Assembly: GCA_928722015.1 (NCBI GenBank)
Contig: CAKMWI010000001.1
Coordinates: 1-42,806, forward strand
Direction of reading: 5' to 3'
From: Candidatus Gastranaerophilales bacterium
GTDB lineage: Bacteria > Cyanobacteriota > Vampirovibrionia > Gastranaerophilales > Gastranaerophilaceae
DNA length: 42,806 nt
A program made the translations under genes and the position numbers. Positions 31,509-40,377 of this stretch are shown here, in pieces. Positions within the stretch are counted from its first letter, which is position 1. Every line of letters begins with the position of its first letter. Below the pieces are notes generated by a model. The model worked only from the letters and a program-made list of their open reading frames with translations. It made no database searches and had not been told where the DNA came from.

Positions 31509-32914
31509 TGCTATTTAGTTCAATGACATTTATTTTTGTATTTTTACCAATTCTATTAGTATTATGCCTTTGTACAAAAAAAGAATTTCATAATATTCTC
31601 CTATTAATTGCAAGTATAATATTTTATGCTTGGGGAGAACCAAAATTTCTTATAATAATGCTCCTAACTATCTTAATAAACTACAGCGGAGCCATTTTAA
31701 TCGAAAAATATCCAAAATACAAAAAACTTACACTAATAACAACTATCCTTTTGACATTAAGTTTTTTAATTTATTTTAAGTACCTAAATTTTATAATCAC
31801 AAATATCAACGAATTATTAAAATGCCATATTGATACACTAAATATAATTTTACCTTTAGGTATTTCATTTTACACATTTCAGGCACTGTCATATATAATT
31901 GATGTTTATAAGGGAGAAAGCAAAGCTCAAACAAACCTTTATAAATTAGCACTGTTTATTTGTTTTTTCCCGCAATTAATAGCAGGTCCAATTCTAAAAT
32001 ACCAAGATATATATAAACAAATAGATTCAAGAGAAATAACTACAGATAAAATTATTATAGGGACAAAAAGATTCATAATTGGACTGGCAAAAAAAATGTT
32101 TTTAGCTAACATACTTGGAGAAATAGTAGACAAAATATTTATCATGGAGCCTTCTACTTTTCCGCATTGGGTAGCCTGGTTAGGCTCAACATCATATACT
32201 ATGCAGTTATACTTTGATTTTAGTGCATATTCAGATATGGCTATAGGACTAGGTCTTATCTTTGGCTTTACCATTAAAGAAAACTTCAACTATCCTTGGG
32301 CTTCAAAATCATTTTCCGAAGGTTGGAGAAAATGGCACATATCATTAACCACCTGGTTCAAAAAATACGTATACTGCAATATTCCTTTGCGTGGCAGCAG
32401 ATATAAAAGTATGATAAAACTTATGCTGGTATTCTTATTAACAGGAATTTGGCATGGGGCATCCTGGACCTTTATAATATGGGGCATTTATAACGGATTG
32501 GTCATAGTTTTGGAAAAAATATTCAAACTCAAAGAATTTGAACAAACCCACCCTCAATTATGGGCCAGAATACTACAACATACATATTTTATTGTAATTC
32601 TTGCCGTTGCTTTAACGATTTTCAGGGCGGATAATATGAGCTATGCTTATAAGTATATTCAAAATATGCTTGGAATACTCAAACTGAATCAACAAAACTT
32701 TATTTACTCTACCACATATTATATTGGACCTATAGAAACTGTTGTATACATAATTTCTGTATTGTGCTGTACTCCAATATTTAAAAATATGATTTACATA
32801 AAAAATAAATATGGAAAAATTCTTGTTAATGCCTGGTTATTAATATTATTTGTTTTATCTGTTGCCGCAATCGCTTCCGGAACATATAATCCTTTTATTT
32901 ATTTTAGATTTTAA
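31508..32914 (+). CDS. MBOAT family O-acyltransferase (AlgI/DltB-like)
   Basis: 468 aa, around 10-12 membrane helices. Core signatures: PLGISFYTFQALSYIIDVYKG, FFPQLIAGPI, the FNYPWASKSFSEGWRKWHISLTTWF stretch and the catalytic His in LTGIWHGASWTFIIWG. This is the AlgI branch, which passes acetyl groups from the cytoplasm to a periplasmic acceptor protein. It is translationally coupled to the preceding AlgJ-like gene. Confidence 0.93.
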   Translation: MLFSSMTFIFVFLPILLVLCLCTKKEFHNILLLIASIIFYAWGEPKFLIIMLLTILINYSGAILIEKYPKYKKLTLITTILLTLSFLIYFKYLNFIITNINELLKCHIDTLNIILPLGISFYTFQALSYIIDVYKGESKAQTNLYKLALFICFFPQLIAGPILKYQDIYKQIDSREITTDKIIIGTKRFIIGLAKKMFLANILGEIVDKIFIMEPSTFPHWVAWLGSTSYTMQLYFDFSAYSDMAIGLGLIFGFTIKENFNYPWASKSFSEGWRKWHISLTTWFKKYVYCNIPLRGSRYKSMIKLMLVFLLTGIWHGASWTFIIWGIYNGLVIVLEKIFKLKEFEQTHPQLWARILQHTYFIVILAVALTIFRADNMSYAYKYIQNMLGILKLNQQNFIYSTTYYIGPIETVVYIISVLCCTPIFKNMIYIKNKYGKILVNAWLLILFVLSVAAIASGTYNPFIYFRF

Positions 32915-32923
32915 CAACAAAAG

Positions 32924-32952
32924 TTGACTTGATGTATTTTTTATAATAGACT
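32924..32952 (+). promoter_or_regulatory. Possible promoter for yidC
   Basis: TTGACT (32924) and TATAAT (32942) are both present but only 12 bases apart; TAGACT at 17 bases is an alternative -10. One of these probably starts yidC transcription. Confidence 0.3.
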
Positions 32953-32995
32953 CTTACAAGAGAGATTTTACACTATTATATGAGGATTAGGGAAA

Positions 32996-34093
32996 GTGGA
33001 TTTTATATCATGGACAATATGGTTTTTAAGTAAACTGGCAAGCCTTGTTGGTAGCTATGGTTTAGCAATAATACTTTTAACAATCATTGTCAGAGCTGCA
33101 ATGTGGCATTTAAATGTACAGCAACAGCGCTCAATGAAAATGATGCAGGCCTTGCAGCCAAAAATGAAAGCCATTCAAGATAGGTACCAGAGCAACCCGC
33201 AAGTTATGCAACAAAAAATGATGGAGTTTTACAAAGAGCATAAATTTAACCCTATGGGTGGATGCTTACCGCTTTTAATCCAAATGCCGATATTCATTTT
33301 GTTGTATTCAGCATTAATTAGCCCGCAATTTATTCAAGTTGCAGGAGATCAACACTTTTTATTTATTAAAAGTTTAGCTACAACTATGAGAGCTACAGCA
33401 GGAATATCCGAGAATGGGACATTGGGGGCTGCAAAAGGCGATAAGTTTATTCTTGGAAATACTGCTACTGTATATCTTCCCGGGGAAACAATTAAAAATG
33501 TAAAACTCACAGATCCGGCTCAAGCTGTAGAAATAGTAGGTGAATTAGAACCCGGAAAAGATGTTCAGTTACAGGTCAGCCTTAACCATTTTAGCAAATT
33601 AAAGTTTGACCAAATTAATAAAATTCAAAAAGCTGATTTAACAATAACTAATAGTAATATTCGAGAAAACGAAACAATAACATTTGTTCGTGATGAAAAC
33701 GTTGAAAATGGAATCTTGACAGCTACCGTTCCAACAACACCTGTTAATAAAACACTTCATTGGGATGTAATTTTACTAATTGCTCTATTTGCTGTAACTA
33801 TGTTCATATCTCAAAAAATTATGATGGCTATGAACAAGACTGACACAACAGATCCTACTCAACAAGCTTTGCAAAAATCTATGGGTACATTCATGCCGCT
33901 AATGATTATCGCTACTTTTGTTATAATTCCAATTCCGGCTGGGGTATTGTTATACTTAATAACAAGTAATGTTATTCAAATAATACAAACAGTCATAATA
34001 AATAAACAAATTGACGATGAACAGGCAAAGAAAAAAGAAGCTGTAAATGATGAAGAATTAAAAAAAGCTAAAAAAGTTGACGGAAAGAAATAA
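32996..34093 (+). CDS. yidC: YidC/Oxa1/SpoIIIJ membrane insertase with a large extra loop domain
   Basis: 365 aa from a GTG start with GAGG upstream. The short form lacks the E. coli N-terminal P1 domain and begins at the conserved core. The first helix carries Arg33 (TIIVRAAMWHL), then the cytoplasmic hairpin (QQRSMKMMQALQPKMKAIQ) and the GGCLPLLIQMPIFILLYSAL helix. Between FLFIKSL and HWDVILLIALFAVTMF there are about 130 residues of beta-rich sequence, where SpoIIIJ-type proteins have a short loop. The topology puts this insert outside the cytoplasm. It inserts membrane proteins alone or with SecYEG. The C-terminal tail is lysine-rich, a likely ribosome contact. Confidence 0.92.
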   Translation: MDFISWTIWFLSKLASLVGSYGLAIILLTIIVRAAMWHLNVQQQRSMKMMQALQPKMKAIQDRYQSNPQVMQQKMMEFYKEHKFNPMGGCLPLLIQMPIFILLYSALISPQFIQVAGDQHFLFIKSLATTMRATAGISENGTLGAAKGDKFILGNTATVYLPGETIKNVKLTDPAQAVEIVGELEPGKDVQLQVSLNHFSKLKFDQINKIQKADLTITNSNIRENETITFVRDENVENGILTATVPTTPVNKTLHWDVILLIALFAVTMFISQKIMMAMNKTDTTDPTQQALQKSMGTFMPLMIIATFVIIPIPAGVLLYLITSNVIQIIQTVIINKQIDDEQAKKKEAVNDEELKKAKKVDGKK

Positions 34094-34112
34094 TTAAATA
34101 TACACGAGGAAT

Positions 34113-34149
34113 AAAACAACTCCAATTATTTCTTAATTGGGGTTGTTTT
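34113..34149 (+). terminator. Terminator between yidC and queA
   Basis: A 16-position stem (AAAACAACTCCAATTA with TAATTGGGGTTGTTTT, one G-U) with a 5-base loop and a T-rich 3' arm. Confidence 0.65.
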
Positions 34150-34186
34150 ATGTATAATAAAATTTAGATAATAGGAATAATTTCAA

Positions 34187-35233
34187 ATGAACATATCAGA
34201 ATTTGACTATAATTTACCGGAAGAATTGATTGCTCAGATGCCGGCCGACAAAAGAGAAAATTCAAAAATGCTTGTTTTAGATAAAAACAAGCAAACAATT
34301 GAGCATAAACATTTCTTTGATATTACAGATTATATTGATGAAAACTCTATACTTGTATTAAATAATACAAAAGTTTTACCTGCCAGGCTTTATGGTATAA
34401 AAACTGAAACCGGAGCAAAAATAGAAATATTACTACTGGAAGAAAAACAAAAAAATCAATGGAGCTGTCTTATAAAACCGTCTAAAAGAGTTAAAGAAAA
34501 TACATTAATAGATATATCAAATGAATTGAAAATCAAAACTATAAAAAAGCTTGAAGACGACGGTGAATGGCTAATTGAACTTATACACGAAGGAGATTTA
34601 TTTGACATTCTCCATAAAGTAGGTAATATTCCATTACCTCCATATATAGAAAGAAAACTTCAAAACGAAGAATTAAAACAATTCGACAAAGCTCGATACC
34701 AAACTGTTTATGCAAAAGACGAAGGCTCTGTTGCGGCTCCGACAGCCGGCTTGCACTTTACAAACGAAATTTTAGAAAAATTAAAACAAAAGGGTGTAGA
34801 AATTATTTATGTAACTCTGAACGTTGGAATAGGTACATTCAGACCAGTAAAATGTGAAAATATATTGGACCATAAAATGCATTCAGAAACCTTCGAAATT
34901 ACACAAGAAGCTGCAGATAAAATAAATTTAGCAAAAAGAAATGGGAAAAAGCTTGTTGCAGTTGGAACAACAACAGTTAGAACCCTTGAAACCGCATACC
35001 AAAAATATGGTTGTATAAAAGCTTGCCATGACCATTCTGAGCTATTCATATATCCGCCTTATGAATTCAAAGTAGTAGACAGATTGATAACTAATTTCCA
35101 TCTTCCAAAATCAACTCTGTTAATGCTTGTAAGTGCTCTTGCCGGAAAAGATTTTATATTCAAAGCTTATGATGAAGCAATAAAAAATAAATATAGATTC
35201 TTTTCTTATGGGGATTGTATGTTTATAAAATAA
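34187..35233 (+). CDS. queA: S-adenosylmethionine:tRNA ribosyltransferase-isomerase
   Basis: 348 aa, normal length. Motifs: FDYNLPEELIAQMP, NNTKVLPARLYG, ARYQTVYAKDEGSVAAPTAGLHFT, HSETFEI, AVGTTTVRTLE and ITNFHLPKSTLLMLVSALAG. QueA transfers the ribosyl moiety of SAM to preQ1 in tRNA, making epoxyqueuosine. No other queuosine genes are in the window. Confidence 0.97.
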   Translation: MNISEFDYNLPEELIAQMPADKRENSKMLVLDKNKQTIEHKHFFDITDYIDENSILVLNNTKVLPARLYGIKTETGAKIEILLLEEKQKNQWSCLIKPSKRVKENTLIDISNELKIKTIKKLEDDGEWLIELIHEGDLFDILHKVGNIPLPPYIERKLQNEELKQFDKARYQTVYAKDEGSVAAPTAGLHFTNEILEKLKQKGVEIIYVTLNVGIGTFRPVKCENILDHKMHSETFEITQEAADKINLAKRNGKKLVAVGTTTVRTLETAYQKYGCIKACHDHSELFIYPPYEFKVVDRLITNFHLPKSTLLMLVSALAGKDFIFKAYDEAIKNKYRFFSYGDCMFIK

Positions 35234-35357
35234 TTTATTAGAAACATGACTAATATTATTATTGACTTTTTGTTATACAACCTTAAACCATGTGGAGGAT
35301 ACATTAATTTCTAATTATGAGTAGAATAATAATGTATATGGGAGGTAGTATAATAGT

Positions 35358-36119
35358 ATGTTCTCTGAAATGATACAAAGTCTATTAAACTCAGGTGGCA
35401 AAACTGCAGCTATGCAACGTTCTGCTCAAATTAATAATTATATAAACAATGTTAACAAACAATTGAATCCTCAGGACAGAGTAGCATCAAATTCATTAGA
35501 TACAATATATCCTCCGGGTTCTAATAATATTCAATCCTTTGAAAAAGTTTTATCAGGAACTGCTCAATCTAACTTTGGTTCATTATTATTAAATCCAAAA
35601 TCATTAAATGTTAATGGGAACATCTATAATAATGATATTAATACTGATAATTTAACAAATTCTACACTTTTAAATGCCATTCAAGAAGTGAATGACGCCA
35701 GAAGAAATTACGGGATATCTGACCATACTTCGTTTACCGGAAGTAAATCACAACTTATAAGCATGATTAACCAAGTGGCTCAAAAACATGGGATTGACGA
35801 AAAACTTGTACAAGCAGTAATAAAACAAGAATCAGGCTTTAATCCTAATGCAACGTCAAGAACAGGCGCTATGGGATTAATGCAATTGATGCCGGCAACA
35901 GCAAAAGCCCTTGGAGTAAACGATCCTTATAATGCAACACAAAATGTAGAAGGCGGAGTTAAATACTTAAAATCTATGCTAAATAAATATCATGGAAATA
36001 TTATTTTAGCTCTGGCGGCATATAATGCAGGTCCAGGTGCTGTTGATAAGTATGATGGAGTTCCCCCTTATAAAGAAACTCAAAATTATGTAAAAAATAT
36101 ATTAGCTAATTACCTGTAA
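35358..36119 (+). CDS. Lytic transglycosylase (SLT domain), no signal peptide
   Basis: 253 aa. The C-terminal 110 residues are a complete Slt70-type domain. The catalytic Glu158 sits in VIKQESGFNPNATS, followed by GAMGLMQLMPATA, AYNAGPGAVDKY and PPYKETQNYV. The first 125 residues are Asn/Ser-rich and disordered-looking, without a Sec signal or membrane helix. A different export route, or a flagellar/secretion-associated role, would have to explain access to peptidoglycan. The start has a GGAGG-type site about 14 bases upstream. Confidence 0.9.
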   Translation: MFSEMIQSLLNSGGKTAAMQRSAQINNYINNVNKQLNPQDRVASNSLDTIYPPGSNNIQSFEKVLSGTAQSNFGSLLLNPKSLNVNGNIYNNDINTDNLTNSTLLNAIQEVNDARRNYGISDHTSFTGSKSQLISMINQVAQKHGIDEKLVQAVIKQESGFNPNATSRTGAMGLMQLMPATAKALGVNDPYNATQNVEGGVKYLKSMLNKYHGNIILALAAYNAGPGAVDKYDGVPPYKETQNYVKNILANYL

Positions 36120-36146
36120 AAAGAGGATTATTAAATCCTCTTTTTT
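36118..36146. terminator. Bidirectional terminator between the transglycosylase and AsmA-like genes
   Basis: AAAAAGAGGA and TCCTCTTTTTT stem with an 8-base loop between convergent genes. Confidence 0.85.
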
Positions 36147-36148
36147 AT

Positions 36149-37891
36149 CTATTCTCCCACTGATTGAGTCTCTGTAGTATCTGCAGGTTGATAAGTTCCA
36201 ACAGGTTTTTGAGAATTCTTAATAGCATTATTAAGTAAATCTTTTAAGTTTTTTGAATTCTGTTTTGAATTTTCTTTTATTTGTTGAATATCTTGCTTTG
36301 TTTGCTCAAACTCTTGCTTTGCATTTTCAACACGATTTTTCTGTGTTTCAATAATAGTATTAACATTATTTTTTATATTTTGAGCATTTGTTTTTGCATT
36401 TTCAACGCGTTCATTTATGTTTGTTTTCACAGCATCCTTCGCATTTTGAATATCTTTACTCAAATCTATAGAAGAAGTATCACAAGTTGATAACCATTTA
36501 AAATTCTTAACAGAAGAAGCACTTTCAACCGGCCCGTTAAACAAGACCTTAAAATCTTTATATTCTTTAGACCCAGTTGTCAAAGCTGGTATCAATGCGG
36601 TATTTTCAGTTGAAGGATCTGCAGTCAATTGTTTTAATATTTTAGAAGTCATTGCACCAAATTTTGGAATATAAGAAAGAAGTTTATCAGCAGATAAATC
36701 TCCCAATACTCCTAAACATGAAACAACCTTGCTGTCTAATCTTCCCAAAATTACAATATTTGCAGTATTAGGAATAATAGAATAAGTACCTTTAACATAA
36801 TATGCCATCAATGGTCCTGCAACATTTATATTCGTAATATTTGCATTTCCGGAGGACAAAGTTATATCACCATTAATACTGTCAAATTTATTAGCCTCTT
36901 GTATAGTTGATAACGTAGTCAATGAAGATATTGCAGCCTTTAAAACAGAATTTGAAGAAACATTTTGAGCAGCAACAAGATTTTCTAAACGACCTATGCC
37001 CATAAATCTACCGTCATCAATATTAAAATTTATATTACCTTTCATTGAACGAATTATTTCTTTATCTGTTAAGCCTTGCATAACTAGTTTAGCTTTGAAA
37101 TCTAAAATTCCTGTCAAAGCATTTTTTATACCAACAGCACCGTAAATAGCATCCGTAGAATTCAAATCAGTTCCAGTTAAATCAATTCCTATTGAAGAAT
37201 CTGCAATTGAGTATGATATATTTCCGCCTATTTTACCATCAAAAGCCCTTGCATTTAAATCACTCAAATAAAAATCATTGTAATCTGTTAAAGCAAACTT
37301 TGAAGATATATCATGTGCTACAATACCACCTGATTTAAATTCATCAGCAGTAGCAGTACCATTTAAAATTGAGCCATTCAAATGAGCAGTCAAGTTTGTA
37401 ATAGCAAAAGCAATATCTTTAATAGATACATCTGCAACATTCACTACACCTTTTAATTTAGGCTCAAACATTTGTCCATAAACTGACACAGCCCCTCTTG
37501 CTGTTATATTTGAATTACCCATACCCCAAATAGGAAATGAAATATCATTAGGAACGGAAATATCCAAATTCAACTTAGGTTCAGAATACAAATGAGAAAT
37601 ACTACCTGCCAGAGAAACAATCTGTTTAGCACCGGAATAAATACCGGAATTTGAAAATGTTAATGAATCTGCAGAAATTTTCATATTTGCATTCACATTT
37701 GTTGGTTTATTTTTCAATAAGTTTATATCTGCAAACGTTACATAATTATTTTTATCAGCAGCAATATTAACAGATATATTTTGAGTTTTCGTATTACCAT
37801 TAACCGTAATTTTAAGAGGTAAAGATCCTGCTGCCGGAAACATTTTACGCATATCATAAGGAATTACAGATACAATATCTACAGCCCGCAA
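36149..37891 (-). CDS. AsmA-like envelope protein, C-terminal segment (after second frameshift)
   Basis: 580 codons from a nominal TTG. It has long beta-rich repeats, then the AsmA-2 type block MKGNINFNIDDGRFMGIGRLENL, GDITLSSGNANITNINVAGPL and PNTANIVILGRLDSKV. The last 100 residues are a Lys/Asn/Gln-rich coiled coil with heptad-like repeats (NAKTNAQNIKNNV, NRVENAKQEFEQTK). AsmA/YhdP/TamB-class proteins bridge inner and outer membranes and move lipids. It is the third piece of one protein of about 1200 aa; it joins the upstream piece if one base is restored near 37886-37895. Confidence 0.75.
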   Translation of the reverse strand: MRAVDIVSVIPYDMRKMFPAAGSLPLKITVNGNTKTQNISVNIAADKNNYVTFADINLLKNKPTNVNANMKISADSLTFSNSGIYSGAKQIVSLAGSISHLYSEPKLNLDISVPNDISFPIWGMGNSNITARGAVSVYGQMFEPKLKGVVNVADVSIKDIAFAITNLTAHLNGSILNGTATADEFKSGGIVAHDISSKFALTDYNDFYLSDLNARAFDGKIGGNISYSIADSSIGIDLTGTDLNSTDAIYGAVGIKNALTGILDFKAKLVMQGLTDKEIIRSMKGNINFNIDDGRFMGIGRLENLVAAQNVSSNSVLKAAISSLTTLSTIQEANKFDSINGDITLSSGNANITNINVAGPLMAYYVKGTYSIIPNTANIVILGRLDSKVVSCLGVLGDLSADKLLSYIPKFGAMTSKILKQLTADPSTENTALIPALTTGSKEYKDFKVLFNGPVESASSVKNFKWLSTCDTSSIDLSKDIQNAKDAVKTNINERVENAKTNAQNIKNNVNTIIETQKNRVENAKQEFEQTKQDIQQIKENSKQNSKNLKDLLNNAIKNSQKPVGTYQPADTTETQSVGE

Positions 37892-39519
37892 TTTCCATTT
37901 GCTGATAGATTAATATTTAATTTGTCAGTTAAATAATCAGTAATTGAACCTTTTATATCAATTCTAGAGTTATTAAATAATAAATAAGAATTTTTAACCT
38001 TTATATCTTTTGAGTCCATCACAATTTTGGTACTAGGAACCGAAATTTCAATTGTCGGGTGCTTAAAAATCAATGAACTAATATCTACATTTCCATTAAG
38101 AGATTTCCTTTCCGCTGCTAATTTTACGAAGGCTCTTGATAATATTAATTTTGTCCCGGAAGGCTTGTTCAAAACATCAAGTCCTGTAACATTGGCATTT
38201 ACTGAAGGTTTTAACTCATTCAATTTGCCTTTTATAAGAGCATTAAAAGACAATGTTCCGCTATTAAAATCGTTTTCTTTCAACAATGCAATCTGTCCTA
38301 ATGCTGCAATTAAACCTTTAACAGATAGTTTATCCGCATATAACTTTAGATTGGTAGTTGAATCAGGTTCTATTGTGCCTGTTAAAGATAAAGGATGTGA
38401 TAATATAGAAAATCCAGCTTTTTTTATATTGATATTATTATTCATCAAATCAATATCTGCAATAATATTATCAATCGAAAGATTATATAATCCGTAAGAA
38501 ATTTTAGACGGCTTTACTCTTAAATATCCGGTTGAAGATACTTTTTTCATATCAGAATTAATATTGAAATCCGCATCAATACCACCTTTTGCAGACAAAG
38601 TTTTAAAATCCTCAATTTCAAAAGACTGAGCAATACTATCAACAAATCTAATAATATTATTAAACTGTGCGTTCGAACGAAGCGTCAAATCAACAGCAGG
38701 TTTCTTACCAGTATGGAAATTTCCGATAATTTGAGTTTTTTCGTTTTCATCAACAGATGAAAAGAAAATTGAATCGATATCAGTTTTATTACCACTAAAG
38801 ACTAAGTTTGCATAACTTTCTGGAAGTTTATTCCCGTTAACAGCAACAGACATCGCATTTAAATTTAATGAACCTTTTATATTTGGATTTTTTATACAGC
38901 CAGAAACTTTAATTTTTGCAGAAATATCTGCAGTCAACTCATTTTTGTTAATAGACTTAAAAATTTCAATTATATTAAAAGGCAAGGATTGAACATCTTT
39001 ATTTTTTTGTACTTCAGAATCTAACACAACTTTTTTAGGAAAAACCAAATCTTCCAACTGAATATCCGGCATAATTCTGTTATATATATTTAAATCATAG
39101 TTAGACACTGCACGATTATCTAAAATAACATTACCATTTGTAGAAAATTTAATCTTTTTATCCAAAACAAAATCTGATATTTTAAATTTTTCACCATCAA
39201 CAACATATTCATTAGAATCAATTGCATCAACAAACGCAATTTTATAAGTTTTTACATTCACATTTGGCAAATGATTAGATAAATGCAAGCCAAAAGGAAG
39301 CGAAGTCATAGGCTCTGATTCAGGATTATTTTTTTGAACCAGATAATCTTCAACTAAAAAAGAACCGTCTTTTTTTACTACAAGATTTGCATCTACAGAT
39401 GACGCAGAAACTTTATCAATTTGAACCTTTTTTATTAGTAATGGAAGTAAAGCTAATCTGATTCTGAAATTTTCTGCTTTTAAAAATGGTTTTTCAGAGG
39501 TAGGAACAGAAAGAGAAAA
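37879..39519 (-). CDS. AsmA-like envelope protein, middle segment
   Basis: About 546 codons. The frame is open well above the first ATG (39309): from 39519 it reads FSLSVPTSEKPFLKAENFRIRL and continues without a stop, so the true segment starts at the T-run at 39516-39521 where it joins the N-terminal piece. It contains alternating beta strands with recurrent 'D-I-x-G-x-I' motifs (IDIKGSITDYLTDKLNINLSA), typical of the beta-taco groove of AsmA/TamB proteins. It ends at a TAG at 37879 because of a missing base. Confidence 0.75.
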   Translation of the reverse strand, partial: FSLSVPTSEKPFLKAENFRIRLALLPLLIKKVQIDKVSASSVDANLVVKKDGSFLVEDYLVQKNNPESEPMTSLPFGLHLSNHLPNVNVKTYKIAFVDAIDSNEYVVDGEKFKISDFVLDKKIKFSTNGNVILDNRAVSNYDLNIYNRIMPDIQLEDLVFPKKVVLDSEVQKNKDVQSLPFNIIEIFKSINKNELTADISAKIKVSGCIKNPNIKGSLNLNAMSVAVNGNKLPESYANLVFSGNKTDIDSIFFSSVDENEKTQIIGNFHTGKKPAVDLTLRSNAQFNNIIRFVDSIAQSFEIEDFKTLSAKGGIDADFNINSDMKKVSSTGYLRVKPSKISYGLYNLSIDNIIADIDLMNNNINIKKAGFSILSHPLSLTGTIEPDSTTNLKLYADKLSVKGLIAALGQIALLKENDFNSGTLSFNALIKGKLNELKPSVNANVTGLDVLNKPSGTKLILSRAFVKLAAERKSLNGNVDISSLIFKHPTIEISVPSTKIVMDSKDIKVKNSYLLFNNSRIDIKGSITDYLTDKLNINLSANGNCGL

Positions 39520-39757
39520 AATCTTTAACCTTAATCCCGGCAGACAAATTTGGGGATGTGATAATACCTAACCCATCCATTTCAGCATCAAAACCTGTAG
39601 ATGTTTTTATTAAATCTTCAACATGCTGACAATAAGAATTTGCTATAGGCGATAAAACAAACGGTAAAATCAAAAACACCGCATATAATACAACCAAAAC
39701 AGAACCGACAACTATACTTACTTTTTTAAATTTATCATTATTAAAATTTATATTCAT
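39494..39757 (-). CDS. AsmA-like envelope protein, N-terminal segment with membrane anchor
   Basis: The first 79 or so residues of the protein. Residues 1-12 are polar; 13-38 form one membrane helix (VSIVVGSVLVVLYAVFLIL) and the AsmA start (IANSYCQHVEDLIKTSTGFDAEMDGL). The frame leaves the family text after KVKDF and stops at 39494. Removing one T from the six-T run (39516-39521) continues directly into the middle segment. Confidence 0.75.
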   Translation of the reverse strand: MNINFNNDKFKKVSIVVGSVLVVLYAVFLILPFVLSPIANSYCQHVEDLIKTSTGFDAEMDGLGIITSPNLSAGIKVKDFFSFCSYL

Positions 39758-39824
39758 ATCCCTACCTCTAATATTTATTTATAGATAAAAGTATTTTAAC
39801 ATAAAACTTTAAAGTAAAATTATC

Positions 39825-40377
39825 CTACAAGAGAGTTTGTATAAAATTTTTAGCATCCTCTTTTGTAACGATATCCCCTGAAATCTGAGCTTCTCTTAAT
39901 GCAGTCATTATTCTACCTAATTGAGCTGAAGGTTTTATATTAAGAAGCTGCATAACTTCATATCCATCCAAAAGTTTTGGCAAAGGAGTCAAGGTTTCTC
40001 TGGCAGAAAGATAAAAATTCAACAAACTATTCAATAAAGATATATTTTCATTAACAATTTCTTCAGTGATTTCTGGACCTCTAGCGGATAAACGATCAGC
40101 TTGCGCAATCAAAATATTATCTATCGCATTTTCACCAATTTTCCTGACAAATCTCATTTTTACCTTATCTGAAAGCTCCGGAGACGATACCACCGCAGTC
40201 GGATACATGTGTTTTTTTATCATAAGAGTCAAATATTCAACCTGTTTATTGGAAAAGCCCATTGATTTTAATAATGTCTTAGCTATATTTGCACCAACCT
40301 CATCGTGCTTGATAAAGCGATGTCTACCAGTATCAGGCTCCACTGTCCAGGTTGAAAATTTTCCCAAATCATGCAAA
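39825..40377 (-). CDS. cca: tRNA nucleotidyltransferase, HD domain and C-terminal part (after frameshift)
   Basis: From the frameshift downward the frame reads LHDLGKFSTWTVEPDTGRHRFIKHDEVGA and goes on through the HD phosphohydrolase domain and a C-terminal helical tail (LLDGYEVMQLLNIKPSAQLGRIM) to the stop at 39825. A longer in-frame reading up to 40469 exists but its first 30 residues overlap the other frame of the same gene and are not family-like. It is the second half of cca. Confidence 0.85.
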
